Positions 15,760-23,936 of a stretch of 64,000 nt of DNA are shown here, one piece after another. Source of the DNA: a virus; the IMG/VR virus record IMGVR_UViG_3300025865_000006, positions 53,071-117,070 of that record. One strand, written 5' to 3'. The position numbers and the translations under genes are program-made. How positions within the stretch are numbered: position 1 is the first letter of the stretch; every line of letters begins with the position of its first letter. The notes below the pieces were generated by a model. That model saw only the letters and a list, made by a program, of their open reading frames with translations, was not told where the DNA came from and did not search any database.

Positions 15760-15764
15760 TAGAA

Positions 15765-15905
15765 TACGGCTAGGATACTCGGCTAGTACCCTGAAAGGCG
15801 TACGAGGGGTTACGAAAATGTCTAGCGAGTCGGTCAAGGTATAAACCGACATGATTCTACAATTGTTTGAAGTCGCACAATTGTAGAAAAGAGTCCTGAT
15901 CTAAG
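15765..15905 (+). ncRNA. Structured RNA element with hairpins
   Basis: 145 nt without an ORF. It holds the small motif CTAGGATACT ... GTTACGAAAATG-TCTAGCG (15768-15827), repeated at 16667-16719, then hairpin GTCGGT/ACCGAC (15829-15850) and a 12-bp stem TTCTACAATTGT/ACAATTGTAGAA (15855-15888). It could be the 5' part of the RNA locus or a separate small RNA. Confidence 0.55.
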
Positions 15906-15924
15906 CCAAAAGGAGGTGAAAATC

Positions 15925-16056
15925 ATGGAATATGTTGCAATGAAATGCGGCTTCTGCAAAGAGGAACATTATTACGGTAAGCTTGTCGAAAAAGGCAAGG
16001 AAGACGTAAAGTGCCCAAATTGCAATAAACTTCTTGTGGTGGTACCTAAGAAGTAG
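15925..16056 (+). CDS. 43-aa zinc-ribbon (Com-like) protein
   Basis: ATG at 15925, with a strong AAAGGAGGTG 8 nt upstream; TAG at 16056. CGFC and CPNC 22 residues apart form a classic zinc ribbon, like phage Com-type translational regulators. It lies between two structured RNA segments, which makes an RNA-binding role attractive, but that is inference. Confidence 0.6.
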   Translation: MEYVAMKCGFCKEEHYYGKLVEKGKEDVKCPNCNKLLVVVPKK

Positions 16057-17170
16057 TAATTATGATGGCGAAGGTTAGGTTGGCTAGACCTAATCTATTC
16101 GATGCCGTAAGGATAGGTTCGAGTCCTATCACTACCTTTAGGTAGGTCGGGTATGAGTAGCGGAATAGCCCTTCGAATAGGAAGCTAGAGCGCGAGTCCG
16201 AAATAAATATCTGATAAGATATTTATTAGGTTCTTGACTCTAGGCCAGATATTCCTTCCAGAACGGGAGGCTCTAGGCCAACGCAATTCAGTTGGTGGGT
16301 GAAAACTTTTCGGGTGCCGAGAATAAAAGCCGAAAGCCGGATAAGTAACCGGCAAATCGTTTCCTAGTTTAGAATAAACTAGGGCGGGAAATATACATTG
16401 CAGTCCCGGTATGTCAACCTGCAAACCGGATAATGTAACCGGTACACAAATCTATCTGGTCGAAGGCTAGGGGGATTGTCCTAGCTTATCAGTGTTCAAA
16501 TCCCGCTGATAAGAAGTTAGAGTTAGAAAAGACCAATCGCTGGATACGGAGAAAGCCGTGTACAATCCGTCTGCGTTAGCGGACCTGTTGTAAAACAGAG
16601 TTAGAAATAGGATGGTTCGTGACTCTAGGGCCAGAAATTTTTTACAGGCTGGATAACAGGTTTTACGTCTAGGATACTGCTCTCAATAGTCAGAGAGTAA
16701 AGTTATGCAATGCCTAGCGTGCTGGTAAACTGCAAACGCATTGAGCGTGGTACATGTGCAGACGGATATAAACCAGACCAATTGGATCGGGTGAGCATGT
16801 TTTGGTACGCTCAGGTGACTGTAAATCACCCCTCTTAGAGTTTGTAGGTTCAAATCCTATCCGGTCCACCAAAGATTTAGGTATTCGATGTAGATAATTA
16901 TCGTTGGACGGAACAATAATGGCTCTCCGTGGTAGCACCACAGCGGGAAATGTGGCCGCTAAATTAGAAATAGTTTGGCGCGGTATAGCCTAGATAATTA
17001 TCTACATGGAGTATCTAACTCCGTAAAGAGTACGATAGGGACGCCGATATTACCACTTGTCGTCAAGAGACTCGTGAGTCCTACCAATTGAAGTAGGTCG
17101 ATGTGGAATCCCCTCACAATGCGTATACTGCTCGATAAGATGTGATATCGAGCATCCGATTAGTTGGAGA
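16057..17170 (+). ncRNA. Large structured noncoding RNA locus (GOLLD/ROOL-like candidate)
   Basis: 1.1 kb without a credible ORF but dense in RNA structure: a tRNA-like module (helix CTATTCG/CGAATAG 16095-16180 enclosing T-arm 16113-16129 and capped stem CTACC-TTTA-GGTAG 16132-16145), a second T-loop hairpin CTTATCAG/CTGATAAG near 16490, twin CCGGATAA(T)GTAACCGG hairpins (16337, 16426), twin GACTCTAGG motifs (16236, 16621), a 13-bp long-range helix (16890-16902 with 16993-17005) and a final 8-bp hairpin (17130-17153). tRNA-Tyr is embedded. Size, ornateness and tRNA company fit the GOLLD/ROOL type of giant phage RNAs. Whether it is one transcript or several is unknown. Confidence 0.6.
16784..16871 (+). 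tRNA. tRNA-Tyr (GTA)
   Basis: Type II cloverleaf: acceptor GGATCGG/CCGGTCC, D-stem AGC/GCT, anticodon stem GGTGA/TCACC with loop CTGTAAA (GTA), long variable arm, T-loop TTCAAAT, discriminator A, encoded CCA. It lies inside the structured RNA locus. Confidence 0.92.
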
Positions 17171-17175
17171 AAGCC

Positions 17176-17397
17176 ATGTCAGAAACTTGGGGAAAAGTTG
17201 ATATACAGGTTTCGGGGGAGTCTGAAATTCACTTAGTCCCTGTTTTGGACGGAGATGTATTATCTACTCATCAGCCTAGTACGATGTGCAAATGCCTCCC
17301 TGAGGTACTACAGGATAAAACTTGGGTAACTAATAGTCGTGTTGTAAACCATAGAGAACCCGGTTGGGCTGGCTGTAACAAGGAAAGGGTAAATTAA
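17176..17397 (+). CDS. Hypothetical protein, 73 aa
   Basis: ATG at 17176 with GGAGAAA upstream. Beta-rich N-terminus (KVDIQVSGESEIHLVPV) and CKC plus a late cysteine. First gene after the RNA locus. Not recognised. Confidence 0.5.
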   Translation: MSETWGKVDIQVSGESEIHLVPVLDGDVLSTHQPSTMCKCLPEVLQDKTWVTNSRVVNHREPGWAGCNKERVN

Positions 17398-17398
17398 A

Positions 17399-17701
17399 AT
17401 GAGTAAACGTAGTGGTCTTTCTCTTCTTGAAGAGTTGAAGAGGGGCTGGATAGATATCGGAAGATATCGCTACATGTTTCGTAAGATTGATATGGAGACT
17501 TGGAGGGATAAGATTTGCCCTATCTGTAATAAGGGCTTTACTAGCGAACCCAATTTTAGCTATGAAAGCTATTCAATGCATTGGGGCTGCTACGATTCAG
17601 ATAAAGGAGAAAAATGGGTTTTTGACCGCGAGGACGGATACGATCTGCCCTTTAGCATCCCCCATCTACCCGAGGGTACAGATACAGATGATTTACCCTG
17701 A
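17399..17701 (+). CDS. Zinc-finger hypothetical protein, 100 aa
   Basis: CPICNKGF followed about 20 residues later by MHWGC gives a C2HC zinc finger. Basic N-terminus, acidic C-terminus. Function unknown. Confidence 0.55.
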   Translation: MSKRSGLSLLEELKRGWIDIGRYRYMFRKIDMETWRDKICPICNKGFTSEPNFSYESYSMHWGCYDSDKGEKWVFDREDGYDLPFSIPHLPEGTDTDDLP

Positions 17702-17721
17702 TACGTTTATGGAGATTCTAA

Positions 17722-17985
17722 ATGAAGCAATTTCAGAAACTCTTTAGAGTCACATTTACTTGTGATAAATGTGCAAAAATGGAAAGCATGGAACTGACTG
17801 AGGGACAAGCAGAGGATGAGGGATATACTGGAAAGTGGTATTCCCCGCCCGGATGGGTGCTAGGGCATCTTGATGCGCGCTATACAGGAGATAGCATTCC
17901 TACATTACAGTTTTGCAGTTGCGACTGTAGAGATAGATATCTTCGAGCCTACATTACTGGTATTCAAGCAAAGTTCTTTATCTAA
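17722..17985 (+). CDS. Zinc-ribbon hypothetical protein, 87 aa
   Basis: CDKC at the N-terminus and CSCDCRDRY near the C-terminus can form one zinc site around a W-rich middle (WYSPPGWVLG). Not recognised. Confidence 0.55.
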   Translation: MKQFQKLFRVTFTCDKCAKMESMELTEGQAEDEGYTGKWYSPPGWVLGHLDARYTGDSIPTLQFCSCDCRDRYLRAYITGIQAKFFI

Positions 17986-18001
17986 GAATAGGAGAAAGAA
18001 A

Positions 18002-18235
18002 ATGATTCCGACGATTGGTAACAAGGTGGATATCCTGCGTCATAGTGACGATAAGGGTAGGGATACCCTTACGCGAATTATGACCCCTGAGAAGCGTGCA
18101 ACGCGCCACGCAAAGAGTATTCGTACAGCAAGCCATAAGCCACAGGCAAATAGCAGCGGCTATGCTTTTCGGAATTCTTGTCGAAGCTATGGCTGCACTT
18201 GTGTAAAGCATGGGTCAACGCGAAAGCGAGACTGA
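18002..18235 (+). CDS. Basic hypothetical protein, 77 aa
   Basis: ATG at 18002 behind AGGAGAAAG. Rich in K, R and H, with C-terminal CRSYGCTCVKHGS, so possibly a zinc and nucleic-acid-binding protein. Not recognised. Confidence 0.5.
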   Translation: MIPTIGNKVDILRHSDDKGRDTLTRIMTPEKRATRHAKSIRTASHKPQANSSGYAFRNSCRSYGCTCVKHGSTRKRD

Positions 18236-18237
18236 AA

Positions 18238-18408
18238 ATGAAAGAACTTTTGGTGGGCCTAGTTGTACTTAGTGTAATCTTTTTTCTCTTCGGAATGACA
18301 GCACTTACAAATAACCTTATATGGGCCTTACCCCTAGTTCTTCCAACGGTATTCCTTATGGCCTACATGATGGGAGACACTATTTTGGATATTTGGAGGC
18401 ATAGGTGA
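18238..18408 (+). CDS. Two-helix membrane protein, 56 aa
   Basis: ATG at 18238. Hydrophobic helices at residues 4-22 and 27-48, then basic IWRHR. Its stop overlaps the next GTG. Function unknown. Confidence 0.55.
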   Translation: MKELLVGLVVLSVIFFLFGMTALTNNLIWALPLVLPTVFLMAYMMGDTILDIWRHR

Positions 18409-18587
18409 GTTGGAGGCTTTATTGCAAGTGGTGCAAGTACTGTATTGTGGTGGGTGATCGCGGAATGCGAGGCCAAGATATGGGTGCAGGGGTAGAGGCC
18501 GCTAATTATATGCAAGAACACATTGAAACGGCTCATCAAAAGACTTGGGATGAGTTTTGTAGAAAGGAAGAGAATGCTCAACGCTAG
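18405..18587 (+). CDS. Zinc-finger microprotein, 60 aa
   Basis: GTG start. CKWCKYC near the N-terminus and HIETAH about 27 residues later fit a C2H2 finger. Overlaps the phosphatase start by 14 bp. Confidence 0.5.
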   Translation: MSWRLYCKWCKYCIVVGDRGMRGQDMGAGVEAANYMQEHIETAHQKTWDEFCRKEENAQR

Positions 18588-19125
18588 GCCAATTGATAAC
18601 AAATTTTGGGTATCGGGTGGATGGGAGAATATTGAACGAGATATCAAATGGCTGAAAGAGCACAATATTCGGGCAGTTCTTGATCTACAATATACTCTAG
18701 ATGACAATCCCAATCTTCCTGCCTTTGTCAAGAACCGTCTTGCTGATGAGAATATTGAATATCATTCTATCCTTATGTGGGATGGGGAATGGAACAATAG
18801 CCTACATGCTATCTTTCTTGAGGGTGAGAATAAACTAGAACTATGGGATAGTTCATTCACTGGTAAGAGGGATAAGATTCTTGTAAAGTGTGCAGCCGGT
18901 ATTAGCCGTTCAGTTTCTCAGTATCTCAACTATATCTGCTTCCGAGATAGGACTTCCTTCGCAGAAGCATTGGCTGACTTTAATCGCGCAGAATATAAGT
19001 GGGCTAGTATGTATGCAGAAACAAATTTCTGGCCCGGCAGTCCTGATTGGTGTTTCCGTAGCTTGCTATCTAGAAAATATTCTAGAAATGGTTCAGTATT
19101 TGGAGAAATAGTCCGCGATGGATAA
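18574..19125 (+). CDS. Dual-specificity-phosphatase-like protein
   Basis: 183 residues from ATG 18574. Starts like a DSP (IDNKFWVSGGWENIERDIKWLKEHNIRAVLDL) and carries the P-loop KCAAGISRS, the CX5R(S) catalytic signature of cysteine phosphatases, near residue 109. The histidine that usually precedes the cysteine is lysine, which should alter the nucleophile's pKa. A likely general-acid Asp is not obvious. It may act on phosphoproteins, RNA 5' ends or nucleotides; an RNA ligase lies 3 kb downstream. Confidence 0.7.
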   Translation: MLNARPIDNKFWVSGGWENIERDIKWLKEHNIRAVLDLQYTLDDNPNLPAFVKNRLADENIEYHSILMWDGEWNNSLHAIFLEGENKLELWDSSFTGKRDKILVKCAAGISRSVSQYLNYICFRDRTSFAEALADFNRAEYKWASMYAETNFWPGSPDWCFRSLLSRKYSRNGSVFGEIVRDG

Positions 19126-19282
19126 AATTGATGAGCTAACAATCAAGAATTTTTTGGGGGAGCTTTTATCGGCATATGATTTTGGGGAGTCTGCGGATGA
19201 AGTTATGAGCGTTGTCTTTGAGTTCAAGAATGATCTTGAACTAGTACTGATCAATCTAACGTTGGGCGATAAGGAGAATTAA
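19118..19282 (+). CDS. 54-aa acidic helical protein
   Basis: ATG at 19118, TAA at 19282. Two amphipathic helices, strongly acidic. Overlaps the phosphatase end by 8 bp and abuts the next ATG. Not recognised. Confidence 0.5.
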   Translation: MDKIDELTIKNFLGELLSAYDFGESADEVMSVVFEFKNDLELVLINLTLGDKEN

Positions 19283-19522
19283 ATGCCTGATAACGTCGAT
19301 ATTACTCCTAGTCTCAATTCCTATACTCCAAGTATGGTGAAATTGAAGAATTACTTGGAGTGGGTGTTGTCTAAAGCAAACGATGAGACTTTAAGTGGTG
19401 ACCTATTCAAGAAATTGGTTGCTGGTAAGACAGATTATTTCAAGCGAGAAATGTCTATCGTTTTGGCGCAGGACATTCTTTATAAGGCAGGAGTGAAGTA
19501 TAAGCCAGAGAGTTTCCGATAG
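19283..19522 (+). CDS. Hypothetical protein, 79 aa
   Basis: Helical, lysine-rich small protein with no recognisable motif; GGAG precedes the ATG. Confidence 0.5.
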   Translation: MPDNVDITPSLNSYTPSMVKLKNYLEWVLSKANDETLSGDLFKKLVAGKTDYFKREMSIVLAQDILYKAGVKYKPESFR

Positions 19523-19584
19523 CAGCCTGTTACCTATTCCTGGCATAGATTAAATCTATATCAATATAAGAGAGGAACATTTCA

Positions 19585-20340
19585 ATGGGTTTGGACGTGT
19601 ATCTGGAACGGTGTGATAACTGGTCCGATAAAATTCAACGGGAAAAAGAATTTAATGATCAGGTAGAGGATCAGGCAATTGTGTGGGATAGTCCTGCTTA
19701 TCGTAATTTGAGCGATAGGATGGGCCTTGTGGATGGGCACTTTCCTACCGAAAGTATTTCGCTCAATTCCAACGTTGATCCCGAGCATCTTATGAAGGTC
19801 GGATATTTTCGTAGTTCCTATAATGGATCAGGACTCAATAGCGTTTTGCGTGGTCGCATTGGGAAGGATTTGTACTACATCTTTTCCGAGGCTGAAAACT
19901 ATCAATTTGTCCCTAACTGGGCAGTTGCACTTGTAAGGTGCAATGAAGTTATCGAAGAGTTTGCTGAAAATCTCAAAACTACTGCTCAGTATTCAGTAAT
20001 TGATGTTGGTCCTAATGTCTTTAGGACACCAGAAGTTCTTTCTGATAAGGAAGCGCTGGAAGCATTTCTAGAGGAAATCGGTCGAGAGAAGAAGTACGCA
20101 TTTGACGGCTCTTATTCTAATGCTGTTGGGCATTTCTTTCCTAAGGGATTGAATATCAAGGCAGCAATTGAGGGTTTGGGCGTATTCGGAAAGCCTGTGA
20201 TTTATCTTGTGTATGAGAATACCCAAGAAACAGCAGACTGGAAGTGGTATACTGATGCCCTTCTGATTGTCAGAGAGACTATTCTCTACGTGCTAGAGCA
20301 GAGTGATCCGTCTGAATACGGATTGGTTTGGAGTTCATAA
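19585..20340 (+). CDS. Conserved phage orphan protein (MGLDVYL family), 251 aa
   Basis: Begins MGLDVYLERC and has YFRSSYNGSGLN in the middle; this MGLDxYL...GYFRSSYN layout recurs in phage orphan proteins of unknown function. Mixed alpha/beta, no membrane segment. A CTGTTACC octamer lies 50 bp upstream (19527-19534). Confidence 0.65.
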   Translation: MGLDVYLERCDNWSDKIQREKEFNDQVEDQAIVWDSPAYRNLSDRMGLVDGHFPTESISLNSNVDPEHLMKVGYFRSSYNGSGLNSVLRGRIGKDLYYIFSEAENYQFVPNWAVALVRCNEVIEEFAENLKTTAQYSVIDVGPNVFRTPEVLSDKEALEAFLEEIGREKKYAFDGSYSNAVGHFFPKGLNIKAAIEGLGVFGKPVIYLVYENTQETADWKWYTDALLIVRETILYVLEQSDPSEYGLVWSS

Positions 20341-21407
20341 TGAGTACGCATAGTGATATCGCTAAAGCATTCGTAACACCTTACCATTGGAGGCAGGGGC
20401 CAAAGAGCGGACACAATGTATTCCGTGAGCCTTGGGATAACAGTTACAATTCTCAGGCTGGATCGGGAGATATCATCTATTCTTATGGTCGCCACTTTCC
20501 AGTGGCGGTTCGTAACGATAATGATAAGACATTCCTTGTCAATGGTGATAGATGGGGTCATTCTACTGCTGGCCACCAAAGTCAAGTTCGTGGAGCTATT
20601 GCTAGTCGAAATAGCTTTAAAGATTATAAGGTTCTGACAGTCCCATTCTCTATCTTTCGACGGGCATATAGTGTTTCTGATCTTACTCGATTGCATGTGT
20701 CTGTAATCGATGTTGGTGTGGACAAGGAAATCTGCAAGTGCATTACTTGTGATACAGACTTCACTAATTACACTGCTCTTTATGAGCATCGTAATGCTAC
20801 GAATAGGGACGCTGAAAATAATTGGACTCAGCCCCATAAGACTAGGTATTTCCACCAGTTGGCTCCCTCTACATTTAGTGTGAAGATGCAGGATAATAGT
20901 ACTCCTAGGTATTTCATTAGTGGTTTCGATGAGACTGCTAATCAGCGCAATCACGATGGATATTTCCTTAGTGAGTTGCCAGCAAAGCCTAGGGATATTG
21001 CCCACGCATTTGAGATGCTTCGTCCTACACAGGTAAAGATTGCGGATAAGATTGAGACAAAGGTTCTCCGTCAGGGAGATATCTTTGCAATCCCATCTAA
21101 GTTGACTACTCGCTTCCTAAAGAAGCATGGTGCTGATTATCAGAAGGGTGGTCTAATCGATAAGTATGTTTGGGGTACAGCAATCAAGGTGCTTGATTAT
21201 CCTCGATTGTTTGGTACTAGCCATGTGGCTAATGAAACCATTACTTATCGTGGAATGCTTTTTGCTCGTGGTACGCTTCGGCATCGGCCTACTGAATTTG
21301 GTAGGACATTGCCCGAGCATATGAATGTCACAATTGGTAAGGATTGGCATCGCATTGTTCGCAATACTGCTTTGGCATCCTATACTACTGGCGGAAGGGT
21401 TGACTGA
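20340..21407 (+). CDS. Large conserved hypothetical protein, 355 aa
   Basis: Start at the ATG of the TAATG overlap. Contains WGHSTAGHQSQVRGA, CKCITCDTDF (zinc knuckle), a FISGFDETANQRN motif and a C-terminal TLRHRPTEFG. It looks like a soluble multi-domain protein; I know similar sequences only as phage hypotheticals. Confidence 0.6.
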   Translation: MSTHSDIAKAFVTPYHWRQGPKSGHNVFREPWDNSYNSQAGSGDIIYSYGRHFPVAVRNDNDKTFLVNGDRWGHSTAGHQSQVRGAIASRNSFKDYKVLTVPFSIFRRAYSVSDLTRLHVSVIDVGVDKEICKCITCDTDFTNYTALYEHRNATNRDAENNWTQPHKTRYFHQLAPSTFSVKMQDNSTPRYFISGFDETANQRNHDGYFLSELPAKPRDIAHAFEMLRPTQVKIADKIETKVLRQGDIFAIPSKLTTRFLKKHGADYQKGGLIDKYVWGTAIKVLDYPRLFGTSHVANETITYRGMLFARGTLRHRPTEFGRTLPEHMNVTIGKDWHRIVRNTALASYTTGGRVD

Positions 21408-21757
21408 TGGAGCTAATCTTTGTGGGCGAGGAATTCTATTCACGCTCATCTACAATGATGAGCAGCCTATATACAACCGATTTCCAGAGGTATGACTGGG
21501 GATTTGTGCAGCGTGATCTGCGTAATGGTATGGAGATTCATATTCGTCCTGCTTATAAGGGCGAATATGATGCTCTAAAGAAAGAACTTGATAGGCGGAT
21601 CGATGAGTCTGCTTCCGCCAAGAATTGGTCCGGCCATCCTTGGGTATATGGACTAGGCAATCTTGAAAAGGATGGAGAAGGGTATAAGGATACCCGAGGT
21701 AATCACTATACCTATCTAGAGCTAGAGGAAGCGGTTAGAAAAGCTAAGGATTTCTAA
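21407..21757 (+). CDS. Conserved phage orphan protein (VGEEFYS family)
   Basis: 116 residues with VGEEFYSRSSTMMSSLYT and RYDWGFVQRDL, a pattern seen in many phages without a known role. Start overlaps the previous TGA. Confidence 0.65.
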   Translation: MELIFVGEEFYSRSSTMMSSLYTTDFQRYDWGFVQRDLRNGMEIHIRPAYKGEYDALKKELDRRIDESASAKNWSGHPWVYGLGNLEKDGEGYKDTRGNHYTYLELEEAVRKAKDF

Positions 21758-22183
21758 ATGACTGTAAGCATCGTACTTAGTGTTGATCGTAGTCTATTGC
21801 TTGATATCATTGTTGATGGCATGGATTATGTTTGTAGGGGGTATTGGGGGCAAATCGAAGATTATAAATGGGAGTGGTGGTATACTGCTGATAAGGTTGG
21901 CGATCCAACAGGTACAATCAATCCTGATATCACCGACGATACTGTACTTTGTCGCATTCGAGATGATGATGACGGCATGGCAGAAGAGGAAGATCGGCCA
22001 TTTGTTGATATTACTCTCGCTAAATTGGAACAAGCATTTGGCTGGACACTACAGTATTTCCCGCATACCGTTGTTCCTTTTGAGACTAATAGTAGTGGCA
22101 CAATCATTGATTGTAATCAAGATGCTGAAACTCAGGATATCATGATCCAGTACATTTGCTTTGGAGAGGTTATCTACGGATGA
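21758..22183 (+). CDS. Hypothetical protein, 141 aa
   Basis: Tryptophan- and aspartate-rich alpha/beta protein. No motif recognised. Its stop overlaps the RNA ligase ATG. Confidence 0.5.
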   Translation: MTVSIVLSVDRSLLLDIIVDGMDYVCRGYWGQIEDYKWEWWYTADKVGDPTGTINPDITDDTVLCRIRDDDDGMAEEEDRPFVDITLAKLEQAFGWTLQYFPHTVVPFETNSSGTIIDCNQDAETQDIMIQYICFGEVIYG

Positions 22184-22881
22184 AAGAATACGCACATATT
22201 GATTCTGTATATAAGCGGGATCAAAAGGGTAAGTTTATCCTTGGTGAATACTCTACTCCTGAATTTAAATATCTAAAAGATAATCCTTGGGCTTGGACTG
22301 AGAAGATTGATGGTACAAATATTCGTATCATGTGGGATGGTGCAGATGTACGTTATGGTGGAAAGACTGATAACGCACAACTTCCATCTAAGCTTGTCAA
22401 TTGGTTGAATACCCAAACTATTAGAGAAAACTATGATGGGGACGATACCGAAGGGGATCTGGCCTTCAATCCTTACACTTTCAATAGATTGTTTGGGGGC
22501 GAAGGAAATGTCTGTCTTTATGGAGAAGGCTATGGTGCTGGTATTCAGAAGGGTGGTGGACTCTATTCCCCCGAGCAGAAGTTTATTCTCTTTGATGTAA
22601 AGGTTGGTCCTTGGTGGCTTTCTCGATTCGGAATTGAAGATGTTGCAAAGAAACTCAATCTCGATGTTGTGCCAATTGTTGGAACACAAACTCTTGAAGA
22701 GATGATTGCATTTGTTGGTGATTATCGAACTCCCGAGGGAGAGCGCCACCTAACAGAAATTCCCCAATCTGCAATTGGTACCGCTAAGATGGAGGGATAT
22801 GTTGGCCAACCAGTAATTCCCTTGTTTGATCGTAGAGGACGACGTATCATTACAAAAGTCAAATACAAGGATTTCGCATGA
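22180..22881 (+). CDS. RNA ligase (Rnl2/DraRnl-like)
   Basis: 233 residues from ATG 22180. Nucleotidyltransferase motifs in order: motif I EKIDGTNIR with adenylated K42, LYGEGYG (113-119), motif IIIa FILFDV (135-140), motif IV MEGYVG (204-209), motif V TKVKYKDF (225-232). It seals RNA 3'-OH/5'-P nicks using ATP through a covalent lysyl-AMP. There is no obvious C-terminal domain, so it is a compact ligase. With tRNAs and Ro60 in the same genome, repair of cleaved phage or host RNA is a reasonable role. Confidence 0.85.
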   Translation: MKEYAHIDSVYKRDQKGKFILGEYSTPEFKYLKDNPWAWTEKIDGTNIRIMWDGADVRYGGKTDNAQLPSKLVNWLNTQTIRENYDGDDTEGDLAFNPYTFNRLFGGEGNVCLYGEGYGAGIQKGGGLYSPEQKFILFDVKVGPWWLSRFGIEDVAKKLNLDVVPIVGTQTLEEMIAFVGDYRTPEGERHLTEIPQSAIGTAKMEGYVGQPVIPLFDRRGRRIITKVKYKDFA

Positions 22882-23012
22882 TTGAAATCCTTCTTGGCAT
22901 TAGTTTGGGTATCAATGTAATCCTATTCTTGAGACTTAGAGTTGCCTCAACCATGAAGAAGAATGAGGATAATATAGTTGATTACCTTCTACAGAAAGCC
23001 GCAGAGCGATGA
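22878..23012 (+). CDS. 44-aa membrane microprotein
   Basis: ATG at 22878 overlapping the ligase stop, TGA at 23012 overlapping the next ATG. One N-terminal hydrophobic helix (residues 2-18) and a charged helical tail. Function unknown. Confidence 0.5.
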   Translation: MIEILLGISLGINVILFLRLRVASTMKKNEDNIVDYLLQKAAER

Positions 23013-23665
23013 GTACTAATATCTTGCAGTTTGCCCCAATCTTTAGGGCAGCTAATATTCGTCTTGATCTTGACTCTTATAATCTCGATCTAAGGGTTGT
23101 TGATAGTCCCAAAAGTATTGAAGATATAGTTGATAAGGCAGTCAAAGAGATTGCTCTGTATGAGTTTAGTGCAACTTATACAGATGTGCTTGCTGCGCTT
23201 GCTTGTATTGAGTCTATCGATAATGAGCCAATCAGCATTACAGATAGAGCAAGGAAAACCTTGCTTACATCTGTCGGGATTATGGATAAAGGTAAATTCA
23301 TTAGTCAAACTCTGGCTACACTCAAAGTGAATAGGAGTTGGCATCTAAGTCCTACTCCTAACGCCTGTGATTATTTCGGAGATATGTGTACCAATCGAGG
23401 TATTGAAAATGTTCCGGGTAAGCGCGGGCGCAAGTCATATCGTGATCCCGAGGAATATCATTCTATCAATAATAAGGATGAGGGTAGTCGTGAGCAATTG
23501 GTCACTCCTGCTCTTGAAGATTTGTATCGATCAATCCCTGCAAGTAACCTAATCTCTAAGACCAAGAGTAGTCCTATCATTGATGTTAGTCGTATGACAC
23601 CAGATGAATTGCGTGAGATGGCTAAGAGATTAGAGTCCCTAATGGGAGCAACTAGTAATGTATGA
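23009..23665 (+). CDS. Hypothetical protein, 218 aa
   Basis: Mostly helical; a basic GKRGRKSYRD segment in the middle and a C-terminal helix. DNA binding is possible but no defined domain is visible. Confidence 0.5.
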   Translation: MSTNILQFAPIFRAANIRLDLDSYNLDLRVVDSPKSIEDIVDKAVKEIALYEFSATYTDVLAALACIESIDNEPISITDRARKTLLTSVGIMDKGKFISQTLATLKVNRSWHLSPTPNACDYFGDMCTNRGIENVPGKRGRKSYRDPEEYHSINNKDEGSREQLVTPALEDLYRSIPASNLISKTKSSPIIDVSRMTPDELREMAKRLESLMGATSNV

Positions 23666-23936
23666 CAGGAAATATGAGGCTCTAGAAGAACTTCTTATTT
23701 GGGTAACAGATGAAATCAAAGAAAGTGGCGGATGTGATCATGATGTGGGTATCTGTTTCTGTGGTGTTACCTCTAACGTCGTACTAGGATATGTCATTCT
23801 ACATTCTAATGATCCATCCAAGCATAATTGGATCGGTGATTTTGAGTGGGACGATAGAGGTAACATAAAGAAGATTTATCGTTGCGATAAATGCTACGAG
23901 GATAAGAACTATGTCAAAGCTGACCCGAGTAAGTGA
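23658..23936 (+). CDS. Hypothetical zinc-binding protein, 92 aa
   Basis: C26, H28, C33, C35 and a later CDKC give a possible zinc site. Overlaps neighbours on both sides. Not recognised. Confidence 0.5.
   Translation: MYDRKYEALEELLIWVTDEIKESGGCDHDVGICFCGVTSNVVLGYVILHSNDPSKHNWIGDFEWDDRGNIKKIYRCDKCYEDKNYVKADPSK

Noticed and set aside
16060-16145. Ordinary tRNA ending at CACTACC
   Set aside because: The acceptor pairs only poorly with upstream bases, position 33 would be G and no CCA follows; a permuted tRNA-like module within the larger RNA fits better.
16504-16975. GTTAGAAATAG-like strings (16511, 16600, 16963) resembling part of a Cas9 guide scaffold
   Set aside because: Only about 10 nt match, no repeat-spacer pattern and no cas genes; the strings lie in the structured RNA locus and are better read as internal repeats of it.
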